DNA of 64,000 bases from Pedobacter chinensis (GCF_003339865.1 NZ_QPKV01000002.1:124001-188000), one strand, 5' to 3'. Shown: positions 7,925 through 18,284, counted from the stretch's first letter. Program-made: numbers and translations. The notes: generated by a model not told the origin, from the sequence alone.

Positions 7925-10900
7925 TTAAATTCCGATTACTAAATTTAATCCAAAAGTTCTGGTAGAAGGAAACTGTCCAGTTTCAAATCCCTGTACAATG
8001 TCAGTTCCTGCCAGCGTACCAAATTCAGGATCGAACATTGGCCACGGTGACCAGATATATAAGTTACGGCCATAAGCCCCGATTGTTGCACGTTGTAAAC
8101 CTATTTGTTTTAATAGTTTTGGAGACAATGTATAATCTAAACGTGCCTCTCTAAATTTAACAAAATTTGTACTAAATGTACTTCCTTCTGCATTATCAGC
8201 ACCCATTTGTGCCCTGTAATAATTATCAACATTAAAAGCAATCACATCATTTTTGCGATAAGTTCCATCAGGATTTTGAATTACCCCATCACCAATAATA
8301 CCATTATATCTACCAGGTAAGGTGTTTGCTGTTTTACCTTGTTCAACTAATTTATAATTCATCAATGAGTGAGCAACACCACCAACCTGAGCATCGAACA
8401 ATACATTTAATCTGAATCTTCTATAGCTAAATTCACTACCTAAACTTAATTTATATCTAGGTATTGTATTTCCAAGAAAAACAACATCATCAGTAATTTT
8501 CGCAACGCCAGTTGTTTCATCGTACACAATTTGTCCGTCAGGAGAGCGTACAAAACCTCTTCCGTACATATCGCCCATGCTGCCACCAACTTTTGCTACG
8601 ATTTGACCACCAGCTACAGGACCATTTCTTAAAACTACAGAGGTATCTCCGTCAAGATCAATGATTTTGTTTTTATTGGCTGCGAAAGTGAAATTTGCCG
8701 ACCATTTAAATCCATCCTTAGTTTGAACAGGAGTACCATTTACGGCAAGCTCTATACCTCGGTTGTTTACCTGGCCTGCATTGATAACGATTTGATTATA
8801 TCCAACAGCACGATCTACAATTCTATACAGAATCTGATCTTTTGTATTACCTGCATATAAAGCCAGGTCAAAATTCAATCTGCTTTTAAATAATCTGATA
8901 TCTGCCCCAACTTCATAAGCAGTTGTTCTCAAAGGCCTTAAATTTGAATTGGTCAGCACAGAAGGATTTTGTAATGCTCCTCCAGGAAATAAACCACCAC
9001 TTGCAACCGGATATGTATATGCGGTTAAGTATGATGTAGTACCACCACTTCCCACTTGAGAATATGAAGCCCTTAGCTTGGCCAGGTTTATAACTGTTGG
9101 TAGTTTAAACAAATCAGATGCGATGAAACTTAAGCTGGCTGATGGATAGAAGAAACTCACATTATCTGTTCTAAGTGGCGTGGCCAATACACTGGTCCAG
9201 TCACTTCTGCCGGTTAAATCTAAATATAAGTAGTCTTTGTATGCAGCAGAAAATACTCCATAAAAACTATTCACATTAAATTTAGATTTGTAGGGAAGAC
9301 TTACCAATGTTCCGGCTGCATTAGAGAAAGAATAAATTTGAGGATAGATTAATGAATCGGCACGAATCTCATCTCTATTATATCTGTTTTGCACCATGCT
9401 ACCTCCTGCAGTAGCGGTAAGCTCCAAATCTTTTACTACTTTTTTATTATATCTTAACAAGAAATCACTTGATGCTTCCTGTGAATAGATGTTTTGGGTA
9501 CGAAAAGATCCTTTCGGTAATTTCGTTCCGGCATCATAAGGTCTGTCCTGCTCACGTTGCTCATAACTAAAATCAAGAGCAGTTCTAAGTTGTAAGCTTA
9601 ATTCTTTAGTAAAATTGTAGGTTGCCTGTATATTACCAGTTACGCCATTACGATTCGATTTATTTAAAAACTCGTAAGATATAGCATAAGGATTTTCAGG
9701 GAAAGAGCTGAAAGGATATTGAATCACTCTTCCTTCCTGGCCATTTTTCCAATAATTTCTTAACCATTCCGGATCAGCATTTGGCTGCCAGAAAATGTAC
9801 CAATACATTAATGATTGATTACCATAACCTGCACCAGGTAAATTATCACTGAATTTATTAGTATAATTTACTTTTGATGAAATGGTTAGCTTATCATTAA
9901 TTTTAGAATTAACTGAAAGCGCTACCGAATTACGTCCATATCCGGTATTAGGAGTAATCCACTTATTTTCTACATTGGTAACTGAAAAACGTGCTGTAGT
10001 TCTGTCTGTACCTCCATCAATACTAACAGAATTGGTAAATGTTTGTCCGGTTTTAAAGAAATTATTTACGCCATTAGTGTAAGGAACCCAAGGTGTTCTT
10101 TCTTTGCCCTGTGCCTGAGTGATCGGATCATATTGATAAAATTTAAGATCAGGATCAAATTTAGGTCCGTATGCAGAACTTGTACCACTTGTGCTTGCAC
10201 CATCTGGCCCGGCCAGGAAAGAATAATACGGCGCACCATCTAAACCTTGTCCGTATTCTTATTGTAAATCCGGCCAGCGGTTTACACTCTCAATAGAGGC
10301 ATTCGAATTTACACTGATTCCTAATCCCTTACGTTTAGAGCTTCCCGATTTAGTTGTAATAATAATTGCTCCGTTCGCACCACGCTGGCCGTAAAGTGCA
10401 GCCGCGCCAGGTCCTTTTAAAACACTAACACTTTCTATATCTTCAGGGTTAATATCGTTTACGCTACTACCATAATCTGCAGGCATATTATCGCTTCCTG
10501 TACCATAAACCGACTCACCAGCAACAGCAGTACGTCTTCCGCTTCCAGAGTTTATAATCACTCCATCAACCACAATTAAAGCTTCATTTTCTCCTGTTAA
10601 ATTGCTTTCACCACGTAAAATAATTTTATTTGAACCGGTTGGACCACTGTTTGACCTTACCATGTTTAAACCTGCTACCTTACCAGACAAAGCATCAATC
10701 CAGTTGCCTGAAACTGCATCTGTTAGTTGTTCTCCCTGTACAGTTGTGGTAGCATAACCTAAAGCCCTTGCTTCCCGTTTAATACCTAAAGCAGTTACTA
10801 CAACCTCATTCAACTGACTGGACGAAGGCACTAGCCTGATCACTACATTTAATTGTGTTGTGGCATAAGTTTTCTTTATGGTAGTATAACCTATCATATT

Positions 10901-11275
10901 GAAATTTAGTTCTGTTCCCTGCGGAACGGTAAAACCAAATTCACCGTTGTTTCCTGTTTGTCCAAGAACCTTCTTGTCAGATGTACTTACAGTGGCACCA
11001 ATCAACGGGCTTCCATCACTATCGTCAAGAACTCTACCCTTAATCAACACGTTACCTTGTGAAAATGAAGATAAAGAGTAAGATAATAAAACACCTAAAA
11101 GAAAAATTCTGATGTAAAATGAAGAAGGGCGACTCGCTGTGTTTAGAAACGATTTCTTTTCATTTTGCTGGGAATGCTTAGGAGTTGCAGGCCCTGCATT
11201 TAATCCATGCCGAAACATGGAAACTGTTCGAGTAAAAAGTTTGTTCATATTATATCCGGTTATAGGTTTATTCAT
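7925..11275 (-). pseudogene. SusC/RagA TonB-dependent transporter interrupted by an in-frame stop
   Basis: One reading frame of 1117 codons encodes a complete SusC protein except for a TAA at 10259-10261 (codon 339). Before it: signal region, carboxypeptidase-regulatory-like domain (VLIKGRVLDDSDGSPLIGATV), then the plug with GKVAGLNMVRSNSGPTGS, VVDGVIINSG and YGQRGANGAIIITTKSG, ending SVNRWPDLQ. After it the frame continues as EYGQGLDGAPYYSF and the full beta barrel to the terminal FGLNLVIGI. PDLQ-x-EYGQG is a conserved SusC stretch, so only the stopped residue is lost. There is no frameshift and no second stop. Either a recent nonsense mutation, a base-calling error or readthrough explains this. 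A downstream ATG at 9808 would give a barrel with no signal peptide or plug and so no function. An alternative start at 11248 (MNKLFTRT) is possible. Confidence 0.9.
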
Positions 11276-11759
11276 TAGTAATTTTCGTTTTGTTTCGTAT
11301 TCGGATTAGCGGCAAAGTAAGCCCCCTAAGATTAAGGAAGTGTTAAGCCACTGTTAAAAAAACGAAAGGAACGCTCATAAAATTACGAATTGTTCGTTTT
11401 ACCATTTTTAATGGTTTCGATAATTAAATCTAGTAAAACGAATCGAAACTAAAAACAAAATATTAAATTCAGAAAAAATATTTAACATTTAACAATTCAA
11501 TTTCTTGTATAAAGTTAATTTTAACTCAAAATAATTACCCGGAAAACTATAGTGGAAGAAACTAAAAATAGCTTTAAAGCTTTTTTAAGAAAGATTTCAA
11601 TTAAAATTTAAGATTTGAAGATTAAAAAAACCTAAACGTAACAAATCCAATACATTAAAACTTATTTAAGTTAAGTGAAATGTAATTTAAGTTTTTTAAA
11701 TGAAATTAAATATTCTATGTAACATTTTTGTTTGCGAATAAGCGAAACATAAAGAAACA
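11276..11759. other. AT-rich intergenic region upstream of susC, no gene seen
   Basis: 484 bases between susC and the sterol desaturase gene, both on the minus strand. No convincing ORF is present. On the minus strand a TTACTTTGCC segment near 11313-11322 resembles the Bacteroidota -7 element and would serve susC. A nested inverted repeat lies at 11393-11442: outer arms TTCGTTTTAC and GTAAAACGAA are perfect, and the inner ACCATT-TTT-AATGGT hairpin sits at 11401-11415. No anti-sigma/ECF pair, the usual SusCD regulator, is in the window. Confidence 0.5.
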
Positions 11760-12983
11760 CTACTGCTTAGTTTTGTGATAGCTAAATACGTATCTAATGT
11801 AAATTTTACTTAAAGAAAAGGTTCTCTCTAAAATAATAAGGAGTACTATGGGAAATACAACCCATTCAAATATTTCAAAGGTGTAGAAGAAATAGGCAAA
11901 CACAAGTATCAATCTAAAACATTCCAGATAATAAATCCACTTGCGTTGTTCCAGTAGCGCACCAATATTGATTAAACTAATGATGATAAAAATAAGGATT
12001 GCCCATCTATCCAATGTTGAAATAGCGTTATAAAACATGGTTGCCGCCGTTAACATGGCCACCACAAGAACCAGCTGAAAGTTTAAATAAGATTTGAACC
12101 TCAAGCCCGAATTTTTATTCTCCTTATTTTGAAAATATCTTTTTTCTAAGATCGGTCTGATATTTTGATCCATTAATGCAGGACTTCCGAACAGTGCATT
12201 CCATTTAGCTTTAAAGCCATTTGCTCTTTTATAAGCCTCTCCTATTTCAAGGTAATAATGAAAGTGCTGCCATAAGAAGCTGTAACTTTTAAGCGGGTGG
12301 GTTAATCCATACTTTGGTGGTTCTTCTTCTTTTTGAAAGGTACCGAAAAGCTTATCCCAAAAAACAAAAACATCTCCATAATTTTTATCGAGGTACTTTT
12401 CATCCGATGCATGATGAACACCGTGTAAAGACGGAGTAATGAATACATGCTCTAACCACCCCAGCTTACCCACTAATTGCGTATGGGTAAAAAATGAATA
12501 GGCACCATGTGCCAGCAATATGGTTATGATCATGTTTGGATGAAAACCGACCAAAGGTAAAGCACACCAAAATACATTTCTAAAAATAGCCTGTATGGTA
12601 GTAATTCTTGCTGCGGCAGATAAATTAAACTCTTCGCTTTGGTGGTGTACTATATGAGCTGCCCATAAAAAATTAATCTCATGTCCTAAGCGATGATACC
12701 AATACCAAACAAAATCTGTTGTCAGCAATAACAATATCCACACATACCATTTGTTTGGGATATTAAATAATGCATAATGATCATAAACCCATTGATAAAC
12801 CTGATAAAAACTGGCCGCAATAAAAAGATTTAACAATCGTTCTGCAATACCCACACTGAAATTTGCAACGGAACTTTCGTATTTAAATACCTTATCTTTT
12901 TTCCTTTGCTGAGCAATCTTATACTCAATGAAAACAAAAATGAAAAAAGCAGGAATGGCAAAAGCTAGGTAGTTTACAGTCAT
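11760..12983 (-). CDS. Membrane fatty acid hydroxylase / sterol desaturase family protein
   Basis: 407 residues with hydrophobic segments near residues 5-20, 45-65, 75-95, 145-165 and several after 295. The di-iron histidine set typical of this superfamily is visible: HRLGHE (HX3H), HIVHH (HX2HH), a single His at FFTHTQL, and HGVHH (HX2HH) followed by DKNYGDVFVFWDKLFGTF. Members hydroxylate or desaturate lipids such as sterols, sphinganine or alkylglycerols in the membrane. The C-terminal about 110 residues form an extra multi-pass region not needed for the catalytic core, as in many alkylglycerol-monooxygenase-like members. The gene stands alone, with intergenic DNA on both sides. Substrate unknown. 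Confidence 0.85.
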   Translation of the reverse strand: MTVNYLAFAIPAFFIFVFIEYKIAQQRKKDKVFKYESSVANFSVGIAERLLNLFIAASFYQVYQWVYDHYALFNIPNKWYVWILLLLTTDFVWYWYHRLGHEINFLWAAHIVHHQSEEFNLSAAARITTIQAIFRNVFWCALPLVGFHPNMIITILLAHGAYSFFTHTQLVGKLGWLEHVFITPSLHGVHHASDEKYLDKNYGDVFVFWDKLFGTFQKEEEPPKYGLTHPLKSYSFLWQHFHYYLEIGEAYKRANGFKAKWNALFGSPALMDQNIRPILEKRYFQNKENKNSGLRFKSYLNFQLVLVVAMLTAATMFYNAISTLDRWAILIFIIISLINIGALLEQRKWIYYLECFRLILVFAYFFYTFEIFEWVVFPIVLLIILERTFSLSKIYIRYVFSYHKTKQ

Positions 12984-13144
12984 AATGGTCAGGGTCTGTT
13001 TTTTGATAAACGCTACAAACTTAAAAATATTCTACTAATTACGTAGATTTAATAGTTTACTATTTCAAATTAGTTTCTATTCTATTCGTTTAATGTTTTT
13101 TGTTTCTATTAATTTGCATAATCAGTTTATATAAAAGCAAAAAT

Positions 13145-13903
13145 ATGGCAGCACAAAAAAAAGGCGATCATTTAAATATCCTATCCATTGATATTGGTGG
13201 AACGAGTATTAAAACTGTCTTACTGGATGAAGACGGAAATATGTTATCAGAATATTTAAAGAGTAAAACGCCAGAAGGTGCTACTCCAAAAGATATAGTT
13301 ACTGGTATTGAAGAGTTAATTAAACCAATACCAGATACTTTTGACAGGGTTTCCATCGGCTTTCCCGGATATGTTAAAAATGGAATCGTTAAAACAGCAC
13401 CAAATCTGGCTAAAAACAAATGGACAGATGTAGATTTAGCTCAACGTGTTGCAGATGTTTTGAACAAACCGGTAAGGTTGGTAAACGATGCCGACCAACA
13501 AGGCTTGGGAGTTGCAGAGGGAAAGGGATTTGAAATTGTGTTTACTGTTGGCACGGGTTTTGGCACAGCACTTCTATTCGATGGAGAACTTCTTCCTCAT
13601 TTGGAACTCGCTCATTTCCCTATTAATAAAGAAGAAGATTACGATGATTATATTGGTAATAGAGCCTTTGAAAAAATTGGGAAGGAGCGTTGGAACAAAC
13701 GCTTAAAAAAGGTTATTGAAATTTATAAAACGGTGTTTAACTATGACTATTTATATATAGGAGGTGGTAATTCAAAACAAATAGATCTGAAACTGGATGA
13801 TAACATCAAATTAGTAACCAATAGAGATGGAATTAAGGGCGGAGCAAAGCTTTGGAAACTTGCAGATAAATACAACATCTTCACTGTTAAACCGAAAGTT
13901 TAA
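13145..13903 (+). CDS. ppgK: ROK-family polyphosphate glucokinase-like sugar kinase
   Basis: Start is placed at ATG 13145 (MAAQKKGDHL), giving 252 residues; a longer frame from 13100 adds only a hydrophobic, atypical leader. The N-terminal phosphate-binding block LSIDIGGTSIKTVLL, IGFPGYVKNGIVKTAPNL, VNDADQQGLG (catalytic Asp) and TVGTGFGTALLFDGELL are the actin-fold motifs of ROK kinases. The pattern, with LELAHFPI after the second phosphate loop and no CxCG zinc motif, matches polyphosphate glucokinases, which make glucose 6-phosphate from polyphosphate or ATP. It lies just before gnd, zwf and pgl and not far from ppk1/ppx, which supports that role. Polyphosphate use is inferred; an ATP-only glucokinase is the alternative. 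Confidence 0.75.
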   Translation: MAAQKKGDHLNILSIDIGGTSIKTVLLDEDGNMLSEYLKSKTPEGATPKDIVTGIEELIKPIPDTFDRVSIGFPGYVKNGIVKTAPNLAKNKWTDVDLAQRVADVLNKPVRLVNDADQQGLGVAEGKGFEIVFTVGTGFGTALLFDGELLPHLELAHFPINKEEDYDDYIGNRAFEKIGKERWNKRLKKVIEIYKTVFNYDYLYIGGGNSKQIDLKLDDNIKLVTNRDGIKGGAKLWKLADKYNIFTVKPKV

Positions 13904-14116
13904 GAAACTGCTTAATTTTGAGGAGTTGAATTGTTGGGTTCGGCGGGGTAAAAACCAACATGGGGCATTGCAGGTGTTTTTTACGCATAGCTCAGTAATA
14001 AAATCAACAAATCATTTTAAACAATACGATGTAGAATTTATTACAATCTTTTAACAACATAATCTATAATATTAATTTGTAAATCCTAATTTTGAACGCA
14101 ATCAAAAAAACAAAAA

Positions 14117-15532
14117 ATGGCAAATAGCGATTCGAAACAATATAAATTGGGAATGATAGGTTTAGGTACAATGGGCCGCAATCTATTATTGAACATGGCT
14201 GATAAAGGCTTTTCAGTTACAGGTTATGATAAAGATCATAAAATGATAACCAAACTCGAAGAAGAAGGCAAAGAACATCATCTTAAGGGTTTTGCTAACA
14301 TTGAGAACTTTATCAGCAGTTTGCAAACTCCCCGAACGTTAATTCTATTGGTCCCGGCTGGCCCGATTGTAGATAATGTTATCGCTGAATTAAAACCTTT
14401 GTTAAGTAAAGGAGACATTATTATTGATAGCGGAAACTCTCATTTTACTGATACTAACCGCCGTGTGGATGAACTGGAAAAAGAAGGTTTACATTTCTTT
14501 GGAATGGGTATTTCAGGCGGAGAAGAAGGAGCTCGCTTTGGTCCGAGTATGATGCCAGGTGGCGATAAACAAGCATACAATGTTGTAAAAGAAGTTTTTG
14601 ATGCTGTTGCTGCTAAAGTTAGCAGCGATCCATGTGTAACTTATATAGGCCCGGGTGCATCTGGTCACTTCGTGAAAATGGTACATAATGGTATAGAATA
14701 TGCTATAATGGAGCTTATTGCAGAAGTTTATGGTGTACTTAAAAATGGCTTAGGCTATTCAAACGATGATATATATAAGGTATTCAAAAAATGGAATGAA
14801 GGCAGGCTTCAATCTTTTCTGTTAGAGATTACTGCTGAAATATTTGTTTTTAAAGACACCGAGACCCAAAATGATCTTTTAGATCAGATTAAAGATGAGG
14901 CCCGCTCAAAAGGAACCGGAAAATGGACTTCAGAAGTTTCTATGGAACTTCAACTTCCTATACCTACCATTAATGAAGCCGTTTCTAATCGTGATTTATC
15001 TAAATTTAAGAAACTTAGAGTTTCTTTAGAAGAAGCTTTTGGTAAGAAAGAAAATCAGATTGATGTTTCCATTGATGATTTGGAAAATGCTTTTTACTTC
15101 TCTATGATTAGCGCTTATGCTCAGGGCATGCACCTTCTTGTACAGGCTTCTAAAGAATATCAATACGATCTTCAATTACAGGAAATAGCGAAGATTTGGC
15201 GTGGAGGATGTATCATCAGAGCTAAGTTTTTAGAAGACATTTACCAGGCCTATGATAAGAATAACTCTTTAGAGCACTTGTTTGGAGATGCTGGTATTCA
15301 ACAAATTATTAAAACTACTTTAAGTGGAACCCGTAAAACCATTTCAGCTTGTATCAATGCAGGAATTGGCATCCCGGCCTTTGCCTCTACCCTAACTTAT
15401 TTTGATACCATTACTACAGCCAGAATGCCATCAAACCTTATTCAGGCTCAGAGAGATTTTTTTGGCGCGCACACTTTCGAGCGTATTGACAAGGACGGTG
15501 TTTTCCATGCAGACTGGAACAAATTATCGTAA
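14117..15532 (+). CDS. gnd: 6-Phosphogluconate dehydrogenase, decarboxylating
   Basis: 471 residues, normal length for the long dimeric form. The NADP-binding fold opens with GMIGLGTMGRNLLLNMADKG, followed by IIDSGNSHFTDTNRR, the substrate-binding GISGGEEGARFGPSMMPGG and the catalytic KMVHNGIEYAIMELIAE (Lys and Glu). The C-terminal all-helical domain with RGGCIIRAKFLEDI is complete. It converts 6-phosphogluconate to ribulose 5-phosphate, CO2 and NADPH. A -7-like TAATTTTG at 14087-14094 may belong to its promoter. The gene is 32 bases ahead of zwf, so the order gnd-zwf-pgl runs opposite to the pathway but all lie on one strand and are probably co-transcribed. Confidence 0.95.
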   Translation: MANSDSKQYKLGMIGLGTMGRNLLLNMADKGFSVTGYDKDHKMITKLEEEGKEHHLKGFANIENFISSLQTPRTLILLVPAGPIVDNVIAELKPLLSKGDIIIDSGNSHFTDTNRRVDELEKEGLHFFGMGISGGEEGARFGPSMMPGGDKQAYNVVKEVFDAVAAKVSSDPCVTYIGPGASGHFVKMVHNGIEYAIMELIAEVYGVLKNGLGYSNDDIYKVFKKWNEGRLQSFLLEITAEIFVFKDTETQNDLLDQIKDEARSKGTGKWTSEVSMELQLPIPTINEAVSNRDLSKFKKLRVSLEEAFGKKENQIDVSIDDLENAFYFSMISAYAQGMHLLVQASKEYQYDLQLQEIAKIWRGGCIIRAKFLEDIYQAYDKNNSLEHLFGDAGIQQIIKTTLSGTRKTISACINAGIGIPAFASTLTYFDTITTARMPSNLIQAQRDFFGAHTFERIDKDGVFHADWNKLS

Positions 15533-15564
15533 GTAATAAATAGAATTAAGAATCCCGACATAAA

Positions 15565-17079
15565 ATGAAAATCAAAACCGCATTAAACCCGACAATATTT
15601 GTAATATTTGGTGGTACAGGTGATTTAAACAAAAGAAAACTGGCACCTGCGCTGTACAATTTATTTATTGAGGGTTACATGCCTGAGAAATTCGCCATCA
15701 TTGGCACTGGCAGAACTGAATTTACAGATGAAAGTTATAAGGGTGCTTTGGAAGAGGCTGTTAATGAATTCTCACGGACTGGAAAAGTAAAAAAAGATAA
15801 ATGGGATGCATTTGGAAACACCATCCATTATTGTCCGACAGATTTTGCACATCCGAAAACCTTCGAAAATTTAAAAGCATCAGTAGAGAAATATCAAAAC
15901 GAATATGGTGCCGATACACAAGTTATATTCTACTTAGCGGTTGCACCAAATTTCTTCCCTGTAATTGCAGAGTGTTTACAGAAATACAAACTCACTCAAA
16001 ATGAAGATAATAGCCGTATTGTAATTGAAAAACCATTTGGTCATGATTTAGAATCGGCAAAAGAGTTAAATGCTTTACTGAGTACTATTTTCACAGAAAA
16101 GCAGATTTATCGTATAGATCATTATTTGGGTAAGGAAACTGTTCAGAATATGATGGCTTTTCGTTTTGCAAATGCTTTATTTGAACCTTTGTGGAACAGA
16201 TCATATATTGATCACGTTCAAATTTCGGTAACGGAGCAATTGGGTGTTGCCGATCGCGGTGGTTATTATGAAGGTGCCGGGGCATTGCGTGATATGATTC
16301 AAAATCACCTCTTACAATTATTATGTTTAATTGGCATGGAAGCCCCTATTAATTTCGATGCTGATGAAATCAGAAACCGTAAAGTAGAGGTTTTAAGAGC
16401 CGTACGTGCTTTTTCGGCTGATGAAATTCGCTTTAACACAGTTCGCGGTCAGTACAGCAAAGGTTGGGTAGAAGGAAAAGAAGTACCAGGCTACCGCCAG
16501 GAAAAAGGCGTAGATCCGCATTCCAATACAGAAACATTTGCTGCGGTTAAATTTCATATTGATAACTGGAGATGGCAAGGTATTCCATTCTATTTAAGAA
16601 CCGGAAAACGTTTAAATCAAACTTCCTCACTAATCACTATTCAATTTAGAGATGTGCCTCATCAGATTTTCTCTTCAGGAGTAACTGAAAACTGGCAGCA
16701 AAATCGTCTGGTAATCAGCATTCAACCGGAAATGAGCATTCGCATGCAGGTTCAGGCAAAAAGACCAGGTTTAGATATGGTTTTAAACCCTGTTGATATG
16801 GTTTTTGATTATAAAGGAACATACGATAGCGATTCACCGGAGGCTTATGAAACATTACTTCTTGATGCAATGATGGGTGATCAAACTTTATTTATGCGTG
16901 GAGACCAGGTTGAAGCTGCCTGGGAATTGGTAATGCCAATTTTAAATACCTGGGAAAGTAAAAAATCAATTAACTTCCCTAACTACCCTGCAGATAGCTG
17001 GGGGCCGGAAGAAGCAGAAGCACTTATTGCCAGAGATGGTTTTCACTGGTTTAATTTGCCGTTGAAGAATAAAGATTAA
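15565..17079 (+). CDS. zwf: Glucose-6-phosphate 1-dehydrogenase
   Basis: 504 residues, typical length. Nucleotide-binding FGGTGDLNKRKLAPALYNLF opens the protein; the active site RIDHYLGKETVQNMMAFRF (catalytic His, Lys) and the conserved VIEKPFGHDL are intact, and the C-terminal domain ends normally. The enzyme oxidises glucose 6-phosphate to 6-phosphogluconolactone and yields NADPH. It lies between gnd and pgl on the same strand; 108 bases including a dispersed hairpin repeat separate it from pgl. Nothing unusual was seen in the coding sequence. Confidence 0.95.
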   Translation: MKIKTALNPTIFVIFGGTGDLNKRKLAPALYNLFIEGYMPEKFAIIGTGRTEFTDESYKGALEEAVNEFSRTGKVKKDKWDAFGNTIHYCPTDFAHPKTFENLKASVEKYQNEYGADTQVIFYLAVAPNFFPVIAECLQKYKLTQNEDNSRIVIEKPFGHDLESAKELNALLSTIFTEKQIYRIDHYLGKETVQNMMAFRFANALFEPLWNRSYIDHVQISVTEQLGVADRGGYYEGAGALRDMIQNHLLQLLCLIGMEAPINFDADEIRNRKVEVLRAVRAFSADEIRFNTVRGQYSKGWVEGKEVPGYRQEKGVDPHSNTETFAAVKFHIDNWRWQGIPFYLRTGKRLNQTSSLITIQFRDVPHQIFSSGVTENWQQNRLVISIQPEMSIRMQVQAKRPGLDMVLNPVDMVFDYKGTYDSDSPEAYETLLLDAMMGDQTLFMRGDQVEAAWELVMPILNTWESKKSINFPNYPADSWGPEEAEALIARDGFHWFNLPLKNKD

Positions 17080-17090
17080 ACCTTCATCCT

Positions 17091-17172
17091 GTCATTGCAG
17101 GGTAGGAAGCGATTTAACAGGTTTGCTGTTCAAAATTTACAGCATTAAGATTGCTTCGTACCTCGCAATGAT
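17091..17172. repeat. REP-like dispersed inverted repeat (GCGAGGTACGAAGCAATC family), copy 1
   Basis: Arms at 17091-17117 and 17145-17172 pair imperfectly (for example TCATTGCAGGGTAGGAAGC against TCATTGCGAGGTACGAAGC). The core CATTGC..GG.A.GAAGC.ATC is the same as in the perfect palindrome at 43475-43538, so both belong to one dispersed family. It sits between zwf and pgl and could form an mRNA hairpin that lowers pgl expression; that effect is speculation. Confidence 0.7.
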
Positions 17173-17187
17173 GATAAAAGATAAAAA

Positions 17188-17913
17188 ATGAATTTACTGA
17201 TTTACAAAACGCTTGAAGAACTTACGGAAGACCTCGCTGATTATATCATCAAGATAGCAGAATTTTCTATAGAAGAGAATGATCGTTTTAACTTCGTGCT
17301 TACCGGCGGAAGTTCACCTAAAGCGCTTTACCAGTTTCTGGCTAAAGAGTGTGAGCATCGAATTGATTGGGAAAAGGTTTACTTCTTTTTTGGTGATGAG
17401 CGTAATGTTCCGGCTGATGATGAGAATTACAATGGCTTAATGGCGAAGAGAACTTTGCTTGATCCATTAAACATAAAAGATGATCATATCTTTTATGTGA
17501 ATACTAACCTTGCTCCTGAAAAAGCAGCCATAGAATACAAAAAATCAATAGATAGGCACTTTAAAGGTGAAGACATTGTATTCGATTTAATTCTGTTAGG
17601 CATGGGTGATGATGCACATACAGCATCAATATTTCCTCATACCAGTTTAGTAAAAGATGAAGAAGTAAACGTAGCTTCCGTTTTTGTAGAGAAGTTAAAT
17701 ACTTATCGAATTAGTTTTACAGCTCCACTCATAAACAAGGCAGAAAACATTGCTTTCCTTGTTTTTGGCGAGAATAAAGCCGAGGCTATAAAACATGTTA
17801 TTGGTGATGAACAGAAAGATGTGGACCAGTATCCTTCACAATTGATTAATCCTATTGATGGAAAATTAACTTTCTTTACTGATGAGGCCGCCACTAAATT
17901 GTTAGAAGATTAA
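17188..17913 (+). CDS. pgl: 6-Phosphogluconolactonase
   Basis: 241 residues of the DevB/SOL type. The substrate-phosphate loop FVLTGGSSPKALYQFLA, the VYFFFGDERNVPADDENYNG block and the catalytic region FDLILLGMGDDAHTASIFPH (Asp and His) are all present, and the usual GxxKAxxIKHVI-like end is recognisable (ENKAEAIKHVIG). It hydrolyses 6-phosphogluconolactone to 6-phosphogluconate, linking zwf to gnd. It is followed after 5 bases by a DUF5655-like gene. Identity is firm. Confidence 0.93.
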   Translation: MNLLIYKTLEELTEDLADYIIKIAEFSIEENDRFNFVLTGGSSPKALYQFLAKECEHRIDWEKVYFFFGDERNVPADDENYNGLMAKRTLLDPLNIKDDHIFYVNTNLAPEKAAIEYKKSIDRHFKGEDIVFDLILLGMGDDAHTASIFPHTSLVKDEEVNVASVFVEKLNTYRISFTAPLINKAENIAFLVFGENKAEAIKHVIGDEQKDVDQYPSQLINPIDGKLTFFTDEAATKLLED

Positions 17914-17918
17914 AATAT

Positions 17919-18284
17919 ATGTCTGGCGATAAACAACTATCAGACTTTTTAAATGGAAAAACGGAATACACCCTGGGGTTATTCCGTTTTTTTATAGATG
18001 AACTGAATACTTTTGGACATGTAAGTCTTCATCCAACAAAATCAATGATTGCGATAGCATCCACACGGCGTTTTGCCTACATCACACAATTGGGTAAAAA
18101 TTTTGTTCATGTGGTTTTTCCTTTTAACAAATCATTTGATGATAATTTGTGCTTTAATAAAATTGCCAATGTTCCTGGTACAAATCAATTCAATCATCAT
18201 TTAAGAATTTACTTAAAAGAAGACTTGAACGAAGAGGTTAAGTATTTTATGAAATTAGCCTTCAATGGAAATGATACTGCTTAA
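17919..18284 (+). CDS. DUF5655-like small protein
   Basis: 121 residues, soluble, no signal peptide. The arrangement (short lead-in DFLNGKTEYTLGLFRFFIDELNTFG, then beta-rich VSLHPTKSMIAIASTRRFAYITQLG and a late hydrophobic pair ending in KYFMKLAF) fits DUF5655, a small uncharacterised domain; this is recalled from pattern, not searched. It starts 5 bases after the pgl stop, so it is likely the last gene of the pentose phosphate transcript. Its 3' end overlaps the convergent ppx gene by 4 bases. No enzymatic residues could be identified; function unknown. Confidence 0.65.
   Translation: MSGDKQLSDFLNGKTEYTLGLFRFFIDELNTFGHVSLHPTKSMIAIASTRRFAYITQLGKNFVHVVFPFNKSFDDNLCFNKIANVPGTNQFNHHLRIYLKEDLNEEVKYFMKLAFNGNDTA

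Noticed and set aside
9882..10243. Plus-strand frames inside the susC region near the in-frame stop
   Set aside because: The minus-strand SusC frame continues without other stops through this region; the plus frames have no motif.
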